Source: F23-D06 sp045130275
GTDB taxonomy: Bacteria; Bacteroidota; Bacteroidia; Bacteroidales; WCHB1-69
Direction: 5' to 3'
NCBI GenBank assembly: GCA_045130275.1
Contig: JBGUPL010000133.1
Span: 1-64,000 of the forward strand
Length of the DNA: 64,000 bases
Within the stretch, counting starts at the first letter, position 1; each line of letters opens with the position of its first letter. The notes beneath the pieces were generated by a model that saw nothing but the letters and a program-made list of their open reading frames with translations, was not told the DNA's origin and ran no database searches. This document shows, in pieces, positions 8,604-16,609 of the stretch. A program made the position numbers and the translations under genes.

Positions 8604-8633
8604 TCTTTACGAATTACTTCAAATGATCATATC

Positions 8634-8661
8634 AAGGACTTCCGGAAGGGAGTCCTTTTTT
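8634..8661 (+). terminator. Factor-independent terminator of the ribosomal operon
   Basis: Stem aaggact (8634-8640) pairs perfectly with agtcctt (8651-8657) around a 10-nt loop and runs into six T. It lies 31 bp after the rpsE stop and shows that the operon really ends here. Confidence 0.85.
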
Positions 8662-8740
8662 GCTGTTTGCTGTTTGCTGTTGGCTGTTGGCTATTGGCTA
8701 TTGGCTGTTGGCTATTGGCTATTGGCTGTTGGCTGTTGGC
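8661..8740 (+). repeat. Heptad tract, units TGCTGTT/GGCTGTT/GGCTATT
   Basis: Eleven consecutive 7-bp units (8661-8737) plus a partial one, starting directly at the T-run of the ribosomal terminator. The same unit type, in reverse orientation, forms the tract at 59488-59664. Confidence 0.95.
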
Positions 8741-8815
8741 GTGCACTTGCGAGAACTTGAAACTTGAGACGTAGACTATTGACTTAGACTATGACTTTGA
8801 GTTAGACTATGACTA
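8741..8815 (+). repeat. Linker plus GACTAT-type repeat, second part of a composite element
   Basis: After a linker with cacttgcgagaa and gaaacttgag, the motif gactat recurs (gactattgactta, gactatgact, gactatgac). The same order of heptad tract, linker and gactatgac is found reversed at 59440-59664, so this is a composite dispersed element. Confidence 0.6.
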
Positions 8816-8828
8816 TTTAAAAAAAATG

Positions 8829-8836
8829 TATTTTTG
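8829..8836 (+). promoter_or_regulatory. -7 element of the DUF4476 operon promoter
   Basis: TATTTTTG matches the Bacteroidota -7 box TAnnTTTG. It overlaps an upstream in-frame ATG (8826), which therefore cannot be the translation start; the ATG at 8862 gives a leader of about 20 nt. No clear -33 TTG was found. Confidence 0.55.
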
Positions 8837-8861
8837 CTTGTTACAAAAAAATGAGAAAGCT

Positions 8862-9611
8862 ATGCGTAAATATTTGAATTTCTGCTTATTAATAGCCCTA
8901 TTATCCGTATTCAGCGTGGTGGCGGCTCAACATAACCCCAACATGAACCGCGTGCCTAGAACCTCCATGACGGTTTCATCCGACCATCTCATGTTTTGGG
9001 TCTTCATCGATGACGTGCTGCAAAACGAGCAACCCGTTGGATCACTCAAAGTGGACGCCATCCCCGAAGGCGAACATTATCTTCGCGTGGAAATAGACAA
9101 CAAAGACCACAACACGGTGGGACAGTTTATCCATCTGCAACACTTTGGAAACGCCTACTGGATAGACAACCAGCGGAACATGTACGGCATTTCCGCCGAC
9201 CGCAGCTTGCCACGGCCTGAAGCGGTGGTTTATTTCACCTCCCTGCAACAAAGTTATGGCAACCACGGTTATGGACACAACGGATACACCCCGCAGAATC
9301 AACCCTACCCCACCCAGACAGCCATGAGCGAACAAGATTTCAACGCAGCCATGCGCATCATCAACAAAGAGAACTTCGACAATGCCAGACTTTCGGTAGC
9401 CAAACAGGTGATTGCAAACAACCTGCTCACAATCAATCAGATAAAAGAAATCTGCAACTCATTTAGCTTCGAAAGCACTAAACTGGAATTCGCCAAAAGC
9501 GCTTATAACCACTGTGTCGAGAAAGAAAAATATTACCTGCTGAACGAAGTGTTCACCTACAACAGCAGCAAAGATGAACTTGACAAATTCGTGCAAGAAC
9601 AACAGAAATAA
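8862..9611 (+). CDS. Exported DUF4476 domain protein
   Basis: A 249-residue protein with a signal peptide (RKYLNFCLLIALLSVFSVVA) cut near AAQ. The middle has a beta-rich segment and a Gly/His/Tyr/Asn-rich stretch around residues 130-150. The C-terminal ~90 residues, from MSEQDFNAAMRIINKENFDN, match the helical DUF4476 family of Bacteroidota, where they repeat cycles of F.....AK....N.L...Q. Function is unknown. I chose the ATG at 8862 because the upstream in-frame ATG lies in the promoter box. The next gene starts 2 bp after the stop, so it is cotranscribed with the two DUF4230-like genes. Confidence 0.8.
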   Translation: MRKYLNFCLLIALLSVFSVVAAQHNPNMNRVPRTSMTVSSDHLMFWVFIDDVLQNEQPVGSLKVDAIPEGEHYLRVEIDNKDHNTVGQFIHLQHFGNAYWIDNQRNMYGISADRSLPRPEAVVYFTSLQQSYGNHGYGHNGYTPQNQPYPTQTAMSEQDFNAAMRIINKENFDNARLSVAKQVIANNLLTINQIKEICNSFSFESTKLEFAKSAYNHCVEKEKYYLLNEVFTYNSSKDELDKFVQEQQK

Positions 9612-9613
9612 TC

Positions 9614-10228
9614 ATGGACAAGGAACAAAAACGAAGCCATTGGATATGGTTGGCGGCTAGTGTCGCCATCCTGTTAGGGGTACTACTTTGGCCAGTCAAA
9701 AAAGTGGAGAAAGTCATTCCACCCAAAAGTCAGATTATCGGAATGCTGCAAGCCCAGTCGCAAATAGCCTCCACTGAGGTGACCATACGCAAAATGGGCG
9801 TTTACGATTCAGAAACGCACTTAGCCACATTGAACCCTTCCAAATGGAAACTCGGGAAACGTCTTTGCGTAGTACCCGTGGATGTGACCATACGCTACGG
9901 TATTGACCTGAAAGAACTGAAAGAGAGTGATATACAATTTTTCGGAAAGGATTCTGTGTTGATACAACTGCCCCAACCGAAAATCATCGACAAAGCCTAC
10001 AATCCGGTTACCAACCAAGACGAAATCGTGACCCTTTCCACGGGACTTCGCGACAAAGTGGGCGAAACCACCATCCAACAGATCAAATCCATGGCCTTTG
10101 AAGAGGTCATCGACAAAGACCAGGATATCCAACAGCAGCTTTCCGAGGAACTCACCCACAACACCGAAGCCGTCTTCACCTCCCTGCTCAACGCCATAGG
10201 CCTGCATCCGGTTTTTAAGCAACAGTAA
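9614..10228 (+). CDS. DUF4230 domain protein, membrane-anchored
   Basis: A 204-residue protein with a single N-terminal membrane segment (about residues 10-27) and no signal cleavage motif, so most of it should face the periplasm. The pattern SQIASTEVTIRKMGVYD, a VDVTIRYGIDLKEL strand pair and a VLIQLPQPKI strand fit the DUF4230 family. Function of the family is unknown. It starts 2 bp after the DUF4476 gene and is followed after 12 bp by a second protein of the same layout, so the pair probably arose by duplication. Confidence 0.75.
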   Translation: MDKEQKRSHWIWLAASVAILLGVLLWPVKKVEKVIPPKSQIIGMLQAQSQIASTEVTIRKMGVYDSETHLATLNPSKWKLGKRLCVVPVDVTIRYGIDLKELKESDIQFFGKDSVLIQLPQPKIIDKAYNPVTNQDEIVTLSTGLRDKVGETTIQQIKSMAFEEVIDKDQDIQQQLSEELTHNTEAVFTSLLNAIGLHPVFKQQ

Positions 10229-10240
10229 AAGTCAAGCACA

Positions 10241-10831
10241 ATGAAGAGAAAACCTTTCATATACGCCATCATTATCATTCTGCTCATCGCAGGAGTGGTT
10301 CTTTGGAGCCGCCTGGCACACCGGGAGGGCAGTGACGAAATCTCGCTGAAAGACACGCCCGCCGTGATCGAGGCCTCCCGCCCCATCGGCATCTTATACC
10401 TTTACACCACCGTGACCGAAGATTACGCGAAAGACGCCTTCTACGGAAGTGGCATCGGCAGTTCGGTGCTTGGAAAGGACAACGGCCTCTTCAAGAAAAA
10501 ACACGACTGCGTGCAGATTCTCAAACAGCAAGTGAGTTTAACCATGAACCTGGACAAGGTGCGTTACGAGCCCAAAGAGAACAGCGACACCGTATTGGTG
10601 AGCCTTCCGGACGTGGAGTTCACACAGTCCACCCTCTCCTCTTGGTTCAAGTCGGATGACGAGGATGAGGAAAGTGCTGTTCAATATGACGCCAAGCCTT
10701 TGATACAAAAGGTGGAACGGAAAATCAAAACCCGATACAACACCCCTGAAAACCGCTCCAAGGCGGAAGAGAAGGCCAAAAAGACCATTTCGGATTTCCT
10801 CAAACAGTGCGGGAAAGTGGCGGTATTTTAA
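10241..10831 (+). CDS. Second DUF4230-like membrane-anchored protein
   Basis: At 196 residues it repeats the layout of the preceding protein: N-terminal membrane anchor (residues 5-23), then IGILYLYTTVTEDY, a QVSLTMNLDKVRYE strand and a VLVSLPDVEFTQS strand that matches VLIQLPQPKI of the neighbour. It ends with a lysine-rich helix and FLKQCGKVAVF. The assignment to DUF4230 rests on this shared pattern and is weaker than for its neighbour. Its TAA stop is the first unit of a long heptad tract shared with the convergent terC gene. Confidence 0.6.
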   Translation: MKRKPFIYAIIIILLIAGVVLWSRLAHREGSDEISLKDTPAVIEASRPIGILYLYTTVTEDYAKDAFYGSGIGSSVLGKDNGLFKKKHDCVQILKQQVSLTMNLDKVRYEPKENSDTVLVSLPDVEFTQSTLSSWFKSDDEDEESAVQYDAKPLIQKVERKIKTRYNTPENRSKAEEKAKKTISDFLKQCGKVAVF

Positions 10832-10927
10832 CGGTTAACGGTTAAAGGTTAAAGGTTAAAGGTTAAAGGGTTAGAGGGTTAAAAGGTTAGGAGGTTAGGA
10901 GGTTAAAGGTTAGAGGGTTAAGGGTTA
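10829..10927. repeat. Heptad/octad tract filling a convergent gap from stop to stop
   Basis: Units taacggt, taacggt, taaaggt (several) and then ggttaggа-like 8-bp units fill the whole space. The tract starts with the TAA of the DUF4230-like gene and ends in the TAA of terC on the other strand, so both stops are part of it. Confidence 0.9.
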
Positions 10928-11980
10928 TTGGATGTTGGCGGCGGATTTGTTCTTCGGAGGGAACAGTACTGAGAGTAAAATGCTGAGTGTCAGGATGGAA
11001 ACGATAATCACTAACGAAGCCACAATACTGATTTCAATGCCTGCGAGCGGCAGGAACATCTTCACACCGATAAAAGTCAACAGCACGGAAAGTCCGATGC
11101 GCAGATAGGCGAACTTGTCCATGATGCTTTCCAGCATGAAGAACATGGAACGAAGTCCGAGAATGGCAAAGATGTTGGAGAAGAAGACGATATGCGGATC
11201 TTCCGTCACGGAGAAAATGGCCGGAATAGAGTCGAAGGCGAAGATAATGTCCGAAAACTCGATAATCATCAACACCACGAACAGCGGTGTACATAGCCAA
11301 CGTCCGTCAACCTTCGTGAAAAAGTTATGCCCTTCGAAATAAGGTGTGCTTAAATTCCTTTTAGTCAAGAATTTAACTACTGGATGGTGTTCCACGTCTA
11401 TAGTATCCTTCTTGTTCCGGTCTATAAACATTTTTATACCCGAATAGATCAGGAACGCACCGAAAATCAGCAACAACCAGTGGAATTTCTGGATTAGGGC
11501 ACCTGCCGCGAAAATGAAGATGAACCGCAACACTATCGCACCTAAAATGCCGTAAAACAGCACTCGGTGATAATACTGTTTCGCCACCCCGAACGACAGG
11601 AAAATCATAATCATCACAAAAACATTGTCAATGGACAACGACAGCTCGATCAAATAACCGGTAAGGTATTCCAATGAAAGCTGTTTGTTGTAACGCTTCA
11701 CATTATCCTCCCAAGATGCAGCGTCATCATAAGCCACCTGATGATCGTAAAGCTCATTCTGCGCCACGAACTGGCTTTTATCGTGCACATCCACCACTTT
11801 GTTGCCTTGGAAGCGGATGAGCAGGAAGAAGAGCATGGCTAACGCCACCCAGATACCTGTCTGGCGGGCCGACTCCTTGAAGGTAACCTCATGGTCTTTC
11901 TTGTGCAGCACAAACAGATCCAAGATCAGCAACAAGGCGATGACCACGATAAATATCAGCATGAAAAGGTTTTCTGTCAT
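10925..11980 (-). CDS. TerC/Alx family integral membrane protein
   Basis: A 351-residue protein with about nine membrane segments. Family signatures are ELSLSIDNVFVMIMIF and IEFSDIIFAFDSIPAIF, whose acidic residues in the membrane probably bind the transported metal. TerC/Alx proteins export manganese or help load it onto secreted enzymes, and the name comes from tellurite resistance. The loop at residues 60-100 is unusually long and polar. The gene stands alone, convergent with the DUF4230 pair; its leader also contains gggttattgggttaag, a short heptad-like stretch. Family assignment is certain, metal is inference. Confidence 0.9.
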   Translation of the reverse strand: MTENLFMLIFIVVIALLLILDLFVLHKKDHEVTFKESARQTGIWVALAMLFFLLIRFQGNKVVDVHDKSQFVAQNELYDHQVAYDDAASWEDNVKRYNKQLSLEYLTGYLIELSLSIDNVFVMIMIFLSFGVAKQYYHRVLFYGILGAIVLRFIFIFAAGALIQKFHWLLLIFGAFLIYSGIKMFIDRNKKDTIDVEHHPVVKFLTKRNLSTPYFEGHNFFTKVDGRWLCTPLFVVLMIIEFSDIIFAFDSIPAIFSVTEDPHIVFFSNIFAILGLRSMFFMLESIMDKFAYLRIGLSVLLTFIGVKMFLPLAGIEISIVASLVIIVSILTLSILLSVLFPPKNKSAANIQ

Positions 11981-12034
11981 TGTTTTTTTGGGTTATTGGG
12001 TTAAGTTGCGGGGATATACAATTCTACGTATAAA

Positions 12035-13432
12035 TTAATAGATTCTCAAGTAGTCGATATACGGTTCTATCTCGTTGATAAGCAAATCTTTCTTTATGAC
12101 CACTTTGTTTTCGTCGAGGAGGAACATATAGGGGATGGTGCGAGTGTCGAAGAGATCGTTGTCGTCGATGGTCTGGTCGAAGTTCCAGCCTTGCACATAG
12201 TTAGGATTGGCTTCCGCGGAATGAATGTAGTTGTTCCAAACCTGAGGGTCATCCTCGAAATAGACCATCACGACTTTCAACTTGCCGGAGGCTATCGCTT
12301 GGTTGAGTTTCGGATAGTTCCGCATCTCGTTACGCACCTTGTGACAGGTCGGGCAGGTCGGATGCTGAAGATACAGCAACATGTAATCGCTGTGTATGTC
12401 GTAGATAGAGACAGTGTCGCCTTGCGCCGTCACGATGTTGAAATTGGGTATGGTGTCGCCGGCATGGTTCTTGTCAATGAAGCCCAACTCCCGCTGATAA
12501 CGACGGGTGCGGTTCTCGTCCAGTTTCGGATACTTCAAGGCGTCCTTCAACATGGCGATATAGGTGTGTTCCACCTTGTAGGGGGATATGTTTCGGCCCA
12601 GGACATTCTCCAACGCGTCGAAAAGGTACTCGTAAGAGGTCTGGTTGATTTTGGCCTTGTTGAGGGCATCCACAACGAATGTGTCGAGCTGAGGACTGTC
12701 AAGTTGGTAAATCATGTTGCAAAATTCCTTCAATTTCTGTTCCACCACCACGGTGTTGAAAATGCGCGGGTCATTCCAGGTGAAATTGTCAAAGAAATGC
12801 TGGACATAGTACTCGTTGAAGAGGAAACGGTCGGCGAGGATCTCTTTGGGCGGGTCATCCAGATAAGTAGAAGTGGCGACCACAGAGCCCATCAGCGTAC
12901 CTTTATGGGCGGCAGCAGTGCTCCTCTGAAACGCACGCATCTCATCGTTGATACGCCTGGCCTGGGCGGACAGTGAGTCCACGAACACTTTGAGCATGTA
13001 CTGCGGGAGACTCGCCTGCGCCCTCTTGAACTCATTGTTCAGCGAATCCAAACGCCCGTTGAACTTGGTGATGGTGTTCAAATACGTGTAATAGTCCGTA
13101 TTTTCCTTCGAATTGACGAAAGTCAGCTCGTCAGGGTCGATCTTTATGGTGAACTTCTGGTTCTTCTCATCCGGGATGAGCAGCACGCCCAAGAAGGTGC
13201 TGTCGCCCAAGATCTGATACATTCCGGGCTTCAGCGACTCTTTGTCTTGAAGTGTCACAGAGGAGCTGTACGGCGCACTCAAGTACTTCTTGGTTTGGAG
13301 TTTTGCATCGCTTCTCACGAAAATGGAGTCATACGTCTTATCCTGCCGGATATCGATACGGATATTCACCTGGGCAGTAGTCGCCAGCGCGAGCAGTAAT
13401 AATACCGAGGATGTTAAAATCTGTTTTATCAT
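12035..13432 (-). CDS. Exported thioredoxin-like protein (DUF5106-type)
   Basis: A 465-residue protein with a signal peptide (SSVLLLLALATTAQ). The N-terminal region is beta-rich (YQILGDSTFLGVLLIP), the middle is helical with DUF5106-like character, and the last ~140 residues are a thioredoxin fold containing HPTCPTCHKV, a CxxC redox pair. Such proteins in Bacteroidota act in the periplasm as thiol-disulfide oxidoreductases, related to TlpA/ResA, but the electron donor and substrate are unknown. A cis-proline is seen in TRTIPYMFLLDENK. It lies 50 bp downstream of nnrD on the same strand. Confidence 0.8.
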   Translation of the reverse strand: MIKQILTSSVLLLLALATTAQVNIRIDIRQDKTYDSIFVRSDAKLQTKKYLSAPYSSSVTLQDKESLKPGMYQILGDSTFLGVLLIPDEKNQKFTIKIDPDELTFVNSKENTDYYTYLNTITKFNGRLDSLNNEFKRAQASLPQYMLKVFVDSLSAQARRINDEMRAFQRSTAAAHKGTLMGSVVATSTYLDDPPKEILADRFLFNEYYVQHFFDNFTWNDPRIFNTVVVEQKLKEFCNMIYQLDSPQLDTFVVDALNKAKINQTSYEYLFDALENVLGRNISPYKVEHTYIAMLKDALKYPKLDENRTRRYQRELGFIDKNHAGDTIPNFNIVTAQGDTVSIYDIHSDYMLLYLQHPTCPTCHKVRNEMRNYPKLNQAIASGKLKVVMVYFEDDPQVWNNYIHSAEANPNYVQGWNFDQTIDDNDLFDTRTIPYMFLLDENKVVIKKDLLINEIEPYIDYLRIY

Positions 13433-13482
13433 TTTTCTTTCTTTTATCCAATTCCAGTCTATCTATCTGTATATTAATCAGT

Positions 13483-14412
13483 TCATAATTCACAATTAGC
13501 AATTCGGGCAAATGCATCGGAGAAGTAGCGGGGAAGGTCTGAGGCGATGAGGGTACGTCCGTCGTGATGATCCGTGTAGGCGTCTCCGGCGGCGCCGTGG
13601 ATATATACGCCCAACACAGCCGCATGTTCAGGAGGGTATCCTTGAGCGAGCAGCGAGAGCATCAATCCAGTGAGTACATCGCCGCTGCCGGCAGTGGCCA
13701 TCCCGGGATTTCCAGTGGTGTTGAAGAACTGCCGGCCATCGGGCAGTGTAACTGCCGTGTGATGGCACTTGAGCACCAATATCACCGAGTAGCGCTGTGC
13801 GAAGGCTCTCGCCCTCTCCAGTCGGTCGTATTCATCGGAGGGTTTTCCGGCAAGCCGCTCGAACTCGGCGAAATGCGGGGTCAATATGCTATACGGGGGC
13901 AAAAAGGCCAACCAGGTCTTGTTCTCAGCCAGCATATTCAACGCATCCGCGTCGATCACCATCGGCGATTTCACCGTGTCGAGAATGTCCTTCATAACCG
14001 CCACGGTCTGCTTGGCCATCCCCATACCGGGTCCGAGGGCCACGGCATTGATATTTTCAGGAAGCGAATTCCAGTCTATCCTACTGATATACTGTTCATT
14101 ATCATCAATATGATGAATAGTTTCCGGCAGGGTTACGGCAAGGACATTTTTCACAGACTTCACTGTGTGGACTGTCAATTTGCCGATACCGCCGCGCATG
14201 GCCGCCGTAGCCGCGAGCACCGCCGCGCCCGGCATCCGTTCGCAACCCGCCACAAGAAGCCCATGCCCGAACGTGCCCTTGTGCGCGTACGGGTCGCGTG
14301 GACGGAGCAGTTCCCGCAACGCCGAAGCAGTCAACAAGGAACCCTCGTCAGGTGACGCAAAGCGCTCATCTCCAAATATATCCGAAACAGAAGAGGAACC
14401 GTTGTCCTTCAT
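13483..14412 (-). CDS. nnrD: ADP-dependent (S)-NAD(P)H-hydrate dehydratase
   Basis: NnrD repairs hydrated NAD(P)H using ADP. The 309-residue protein has the ribokinase-like fold signatures GTFGHGLLVAGCERMPGAA, VALGPGMGMAK, ADALNMLAENK and GNPGMATAGSGDVLTG, the last carrying the catalytic aspartate. The epimerase domain (NnrE), which is fused in many bacteria, is missing, so this is the dehydratase alone. I chose the ATG at 14412 because a possible upstream TTG lies in the promoter box. The C-terminal end is intact (FSDAFARIANCEL). Confidence 0.9.
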   Translation of the reverse strand: MKDNGSSSVSDIFGDERFASPDEGSLLTASALRELLRPRDPYAHKGTFGHGLLVAGCERMPGAAVLAATAAMRGGIGKLTVHTVKSVKNVLAVTLPETIHHIDDNEQYISRIDWNSLPENINAVALGPGMGMAKQTVAVMKDILDTVKSPMVIDADALNMLAENKTWLAFLPPYSILTPHFAEFERLAGKPSDEYDRLERARAFAQRYSVILVLKCHHTAVTLPDGRQFFNTTGNPGMATAGSGDVLTGLMLSLLAQGYPPEHAAVLGVYIHGAAGDAYTDHHDGRTLIASDLPRYFSDAFARIANCEL

Positions 14413-14436
14413 TTCACATCGTAAATTTTTAGGGTG

Positions 14437-14444
14437 CAAAGGTA
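14437..14444 (-). promoter_or_regulatory. -7 element of the nnrD promoter
   Basis: On the minus strand the sequence is TACCTTTG, a match to TAnnTTTG, about 25 bp before the nnrD ATG. No convincing -33 box. Confidence 0.5.
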
Positions 14445-14595
14445 TAAAAAAAAACGATTTTCAGTTTTTCCTTCTAAGAGACGATAATATGGCCATACCA
14501 TGCATATCATCGCCACCCAACACCATGGACTTGCCGCTTACATTCTAGTTAAAAAAAAATGAAAAAAAATTCTGCATTCAATCAATAAAAAAATA

Positions 14596-14603
14596 TATCT
14601 TTG
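14596..14603 (+). promoter_or_regulatory. -7 element of the alpha-glucan operon promoter
   Basis: TATCTTTG matches TAnnTTTG and is followed by G/C. The leader to the debranching enzyme ATG would be about 45 nt. It is divergent from the nnrD promoter 150 bp away. Confidence 0.55.
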
Positions 14604-14651
14604 CGGGTTAATAAGGTTTGTAAACAAATAACGAAAATTTAGACATATAAG

Positions 14652-16595
14652 ATGAGTTATATCGCATTTGACAAGGAAAAACTGGTGAACATCAACTTCA
14701 CAAAGGAGAGGGAGATACTGCGTTGCAGCAGAAGCGGATCTTTCGCCACCACCACTTTGTGCGGTCTCAACACCCGCAAGTATCACGGTCTGTTCATTGT
14801 TCCCCAAGACAACCTCGACGGAGAGCGGCACCTGTTGGTTTCCGGCATTAACGAGAACATTGTGGTCAACGACATGGACTTCCATCTGAGCATACACCAA
14901 TACAAAGGTGGCGTCATCGACCCCAAAGGGAACAAGTACCTTCAGAAGTTCTCCGCAGACAGCGTTCCAGTCTATGACTATCGCGTCGGGAAGTTCAACT
15001 TCCAGAAGTCGATGTTGTTCCAACACGATGCCGACCGGCTGATCATCAAATACACGTTCATGGACAATGCCGACGATGTAGCCTTGCAAGTCGAGCCGCT
15101 GCTCGCCTTCCGCAGCATCCATCAACTCACACACGCCAACGACAAGGTGCACACGGATTTCCTGACTGTGGACAACGGGGTCGGATTTTGTATGTATGAT
15201 GGCTACACTCCGGTCTATTTCCAGTTCTCGGAGCCCGTGCAATATGAGCATCACCCCGACTGGTATTTCAACATCGAGTATGAAGAGGAGCTGAAACGCG
15301 GCTACGAAGGCCACGAGGATCTCTGGCGTCCGGGAACCATCACTGCGAAGGCATCTGAAAAATATCTCTACCTTTGCATTGGCACCGAGCCGATGAATCC
15401 TGAGGAGATCGCAGCGTTGTACGATGCCGAGGCGAAACGGCGCACCCCGCGCTACAACTTCGCCAGCTGTCTGCAGAACGCCGCCGAGCAGTTCATCGTG
15501 AAGCGCAACGGTCGCACCGACATCATCGCCGGCTACCCCTGGTTCGGACGCTGGGGCCGCGACACCTTCATCGCGCTGCCCGGACTCACCCTCCCGTTGA
15601 AGAAATACGATGTTTTCGAGGAGGTGGCCGACAGCATGGTCGCCGACCTCAAAGAGGGTCTGTTCCCAAATATCGGCACGGGCAATTCCGCCTCTTACAA
15701 CTCCGTCGATGCACCGCTTTGGTTCATCCGCGCCCTACAACTCTATCGCGAATGCATCAACAAACCCAAGAAAGTGTGGACAAAATACGGCGAGGCCATC
15801 AAGAACATCCTCACCGCCTACCGCGATGGCACGATGAACAACATCCGGATGCTTGACAACGGACTGATTTATGCTGGAGGTCCCGGTCTTGCCCTCACTT
15901 GGATGGACGCCATTGTGGACGGCCGTCCCGTGACGCCACGCACCGGCTGTCAAGTGGAGATCAACGCTCTTTGGTACAATGCCATAAAGTTCGCGCTGGA
16001 TCTCGCCCGTTCCAACAGAGACAAGGCCTTCCTCACCGACTGGGAGCCTGTCGTCGCCGACTTCCCCACTGTTTTCAAGGAGACCTTCTGGTCGAAAGAC
16101 ATGGGTTATCTCGCCGACTATGTGGACGGTAGTTACAAGAACTTCCAGGTGCGCCCCAACATGCTCATCGCCGCCTCCCTGCCGTTCGCTCCCATCAGCG
16201 AGAAAATCCGGCAGCTGATACTCAAGCGGGTCACTGAAGAGTTGCTGGTGGACAAGGGTGTCCGCACCCTTTCGCCGAAGGATCCCGAATACAAGGGCCA
16301 CTATAAGGGCAACCAGGCCGAGCGTGACGCGGCCTACCACCAAGGCACCGTATGGCCGTGGCTGCTGTTCCCCTACACGGACTGTCTCTTCAAAGTGCAT
16401 CCGGAAAGCGCCCCGGACGTGCTCAACCGCATCCTCTACCGCTTTGACAGTTGCATGACCTCATACGGTCTCTCCACCATCGCCGAAATCACTGACGGCG
16501 ACCCGCCACAAAAGCCCAACGGCTGCATTTCCCAGGCTTGGAGTGTTGCCGCCCTGCTTTATATGAAATGGAAAATTGAACAAGTAAATAAATAG
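14652..16595 (+). CDS. Glycogen debranching enzyme (amylo-alpha-1,6-glucosidase, GH133-type)
   Basis: A 647-residue cytoplasmic enzyme that hydrolyses alpha-1,6 branch points of glycogen. The N-terminal half is the beta-rich GDE N domain (TTTLCGLNTRKYHGLF). The C-terminal half is an (alpha/alpha)6 barrel with GYPWFGRWGRDTFIALPGL, where the aspartate of the WGRDT motif is characteristic, and later YHQGTVWPWLLFPY. No signal peptide. It heads a three-gene cluster with a glycosyltransferase (14 bp downstream) and GH57, an arrangement known from Bacteroides and relatives for storage alpha-glucan turnover. The product name is sure; direction of flux is not shown. Confidence 0.93.
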   Translation: MSYIAFDKEKLVNINFTKEREILRCSRSGSFATTTLCGLNTRKYHGLFIVPQDNLDGERHLLVSGINENIVVNDMDFHLSIHQYKGGVIDPKGNKYLQKFSADSVPVYDYRVGKFNFQKSMLFQHDADRLIIKYTFMDNADDVALQVEPLLAFRSIHQLTHANDKVHTDFLTVDNGVGFCMYDGYTPVYFQFSEPVQYEHHPDWYFNIEYEEELKRGYEGHEDLWRPGTITAKASEKYLYLCIGTEPMNPEEIAALYDAEAKRRTPRYNFASCLQNAAEQFIVKRNGRTDIIAGYPWFGRWGRDTFIALPGLTLPLKKYDVFEEVADSMVADLKEGLFPNIGTGNSASYNSVDAPLWFIRALQLYRECINKPKKVWTKYGEAIKNILTAYRDGTMNNIRMLDNGLIYAGGPGLALTWMDAIVDGRPVTPRTGCQVEINALWYNAIKFALDLARSNRDKAFLTDWEPVVADFPTVFKETFWSKDMGYLADYVDGSYKNFQVRPNMLIAASLPFAPISEKIRQLILKRVTEELLVDKGVRTLSPKDPEYKGHYKGNQAERDAAYHQGTVWPWLLFPYTDCLFKVHPESAPDVLNRILYRFDSCMTSYGLSTIAEITDGDPPQKPNGCISQAWSVAALLYMKWKIEQVNK

Positions 16596-16609
16596 ACGAC
16601 TGATATATT

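Noticed and set aside
10925..11980. Tellurite resistance operon
   Set aside because: Only a TerC-family protein is present; terA, terB, terD and terE are missing, so a metal export or general role is more likely.
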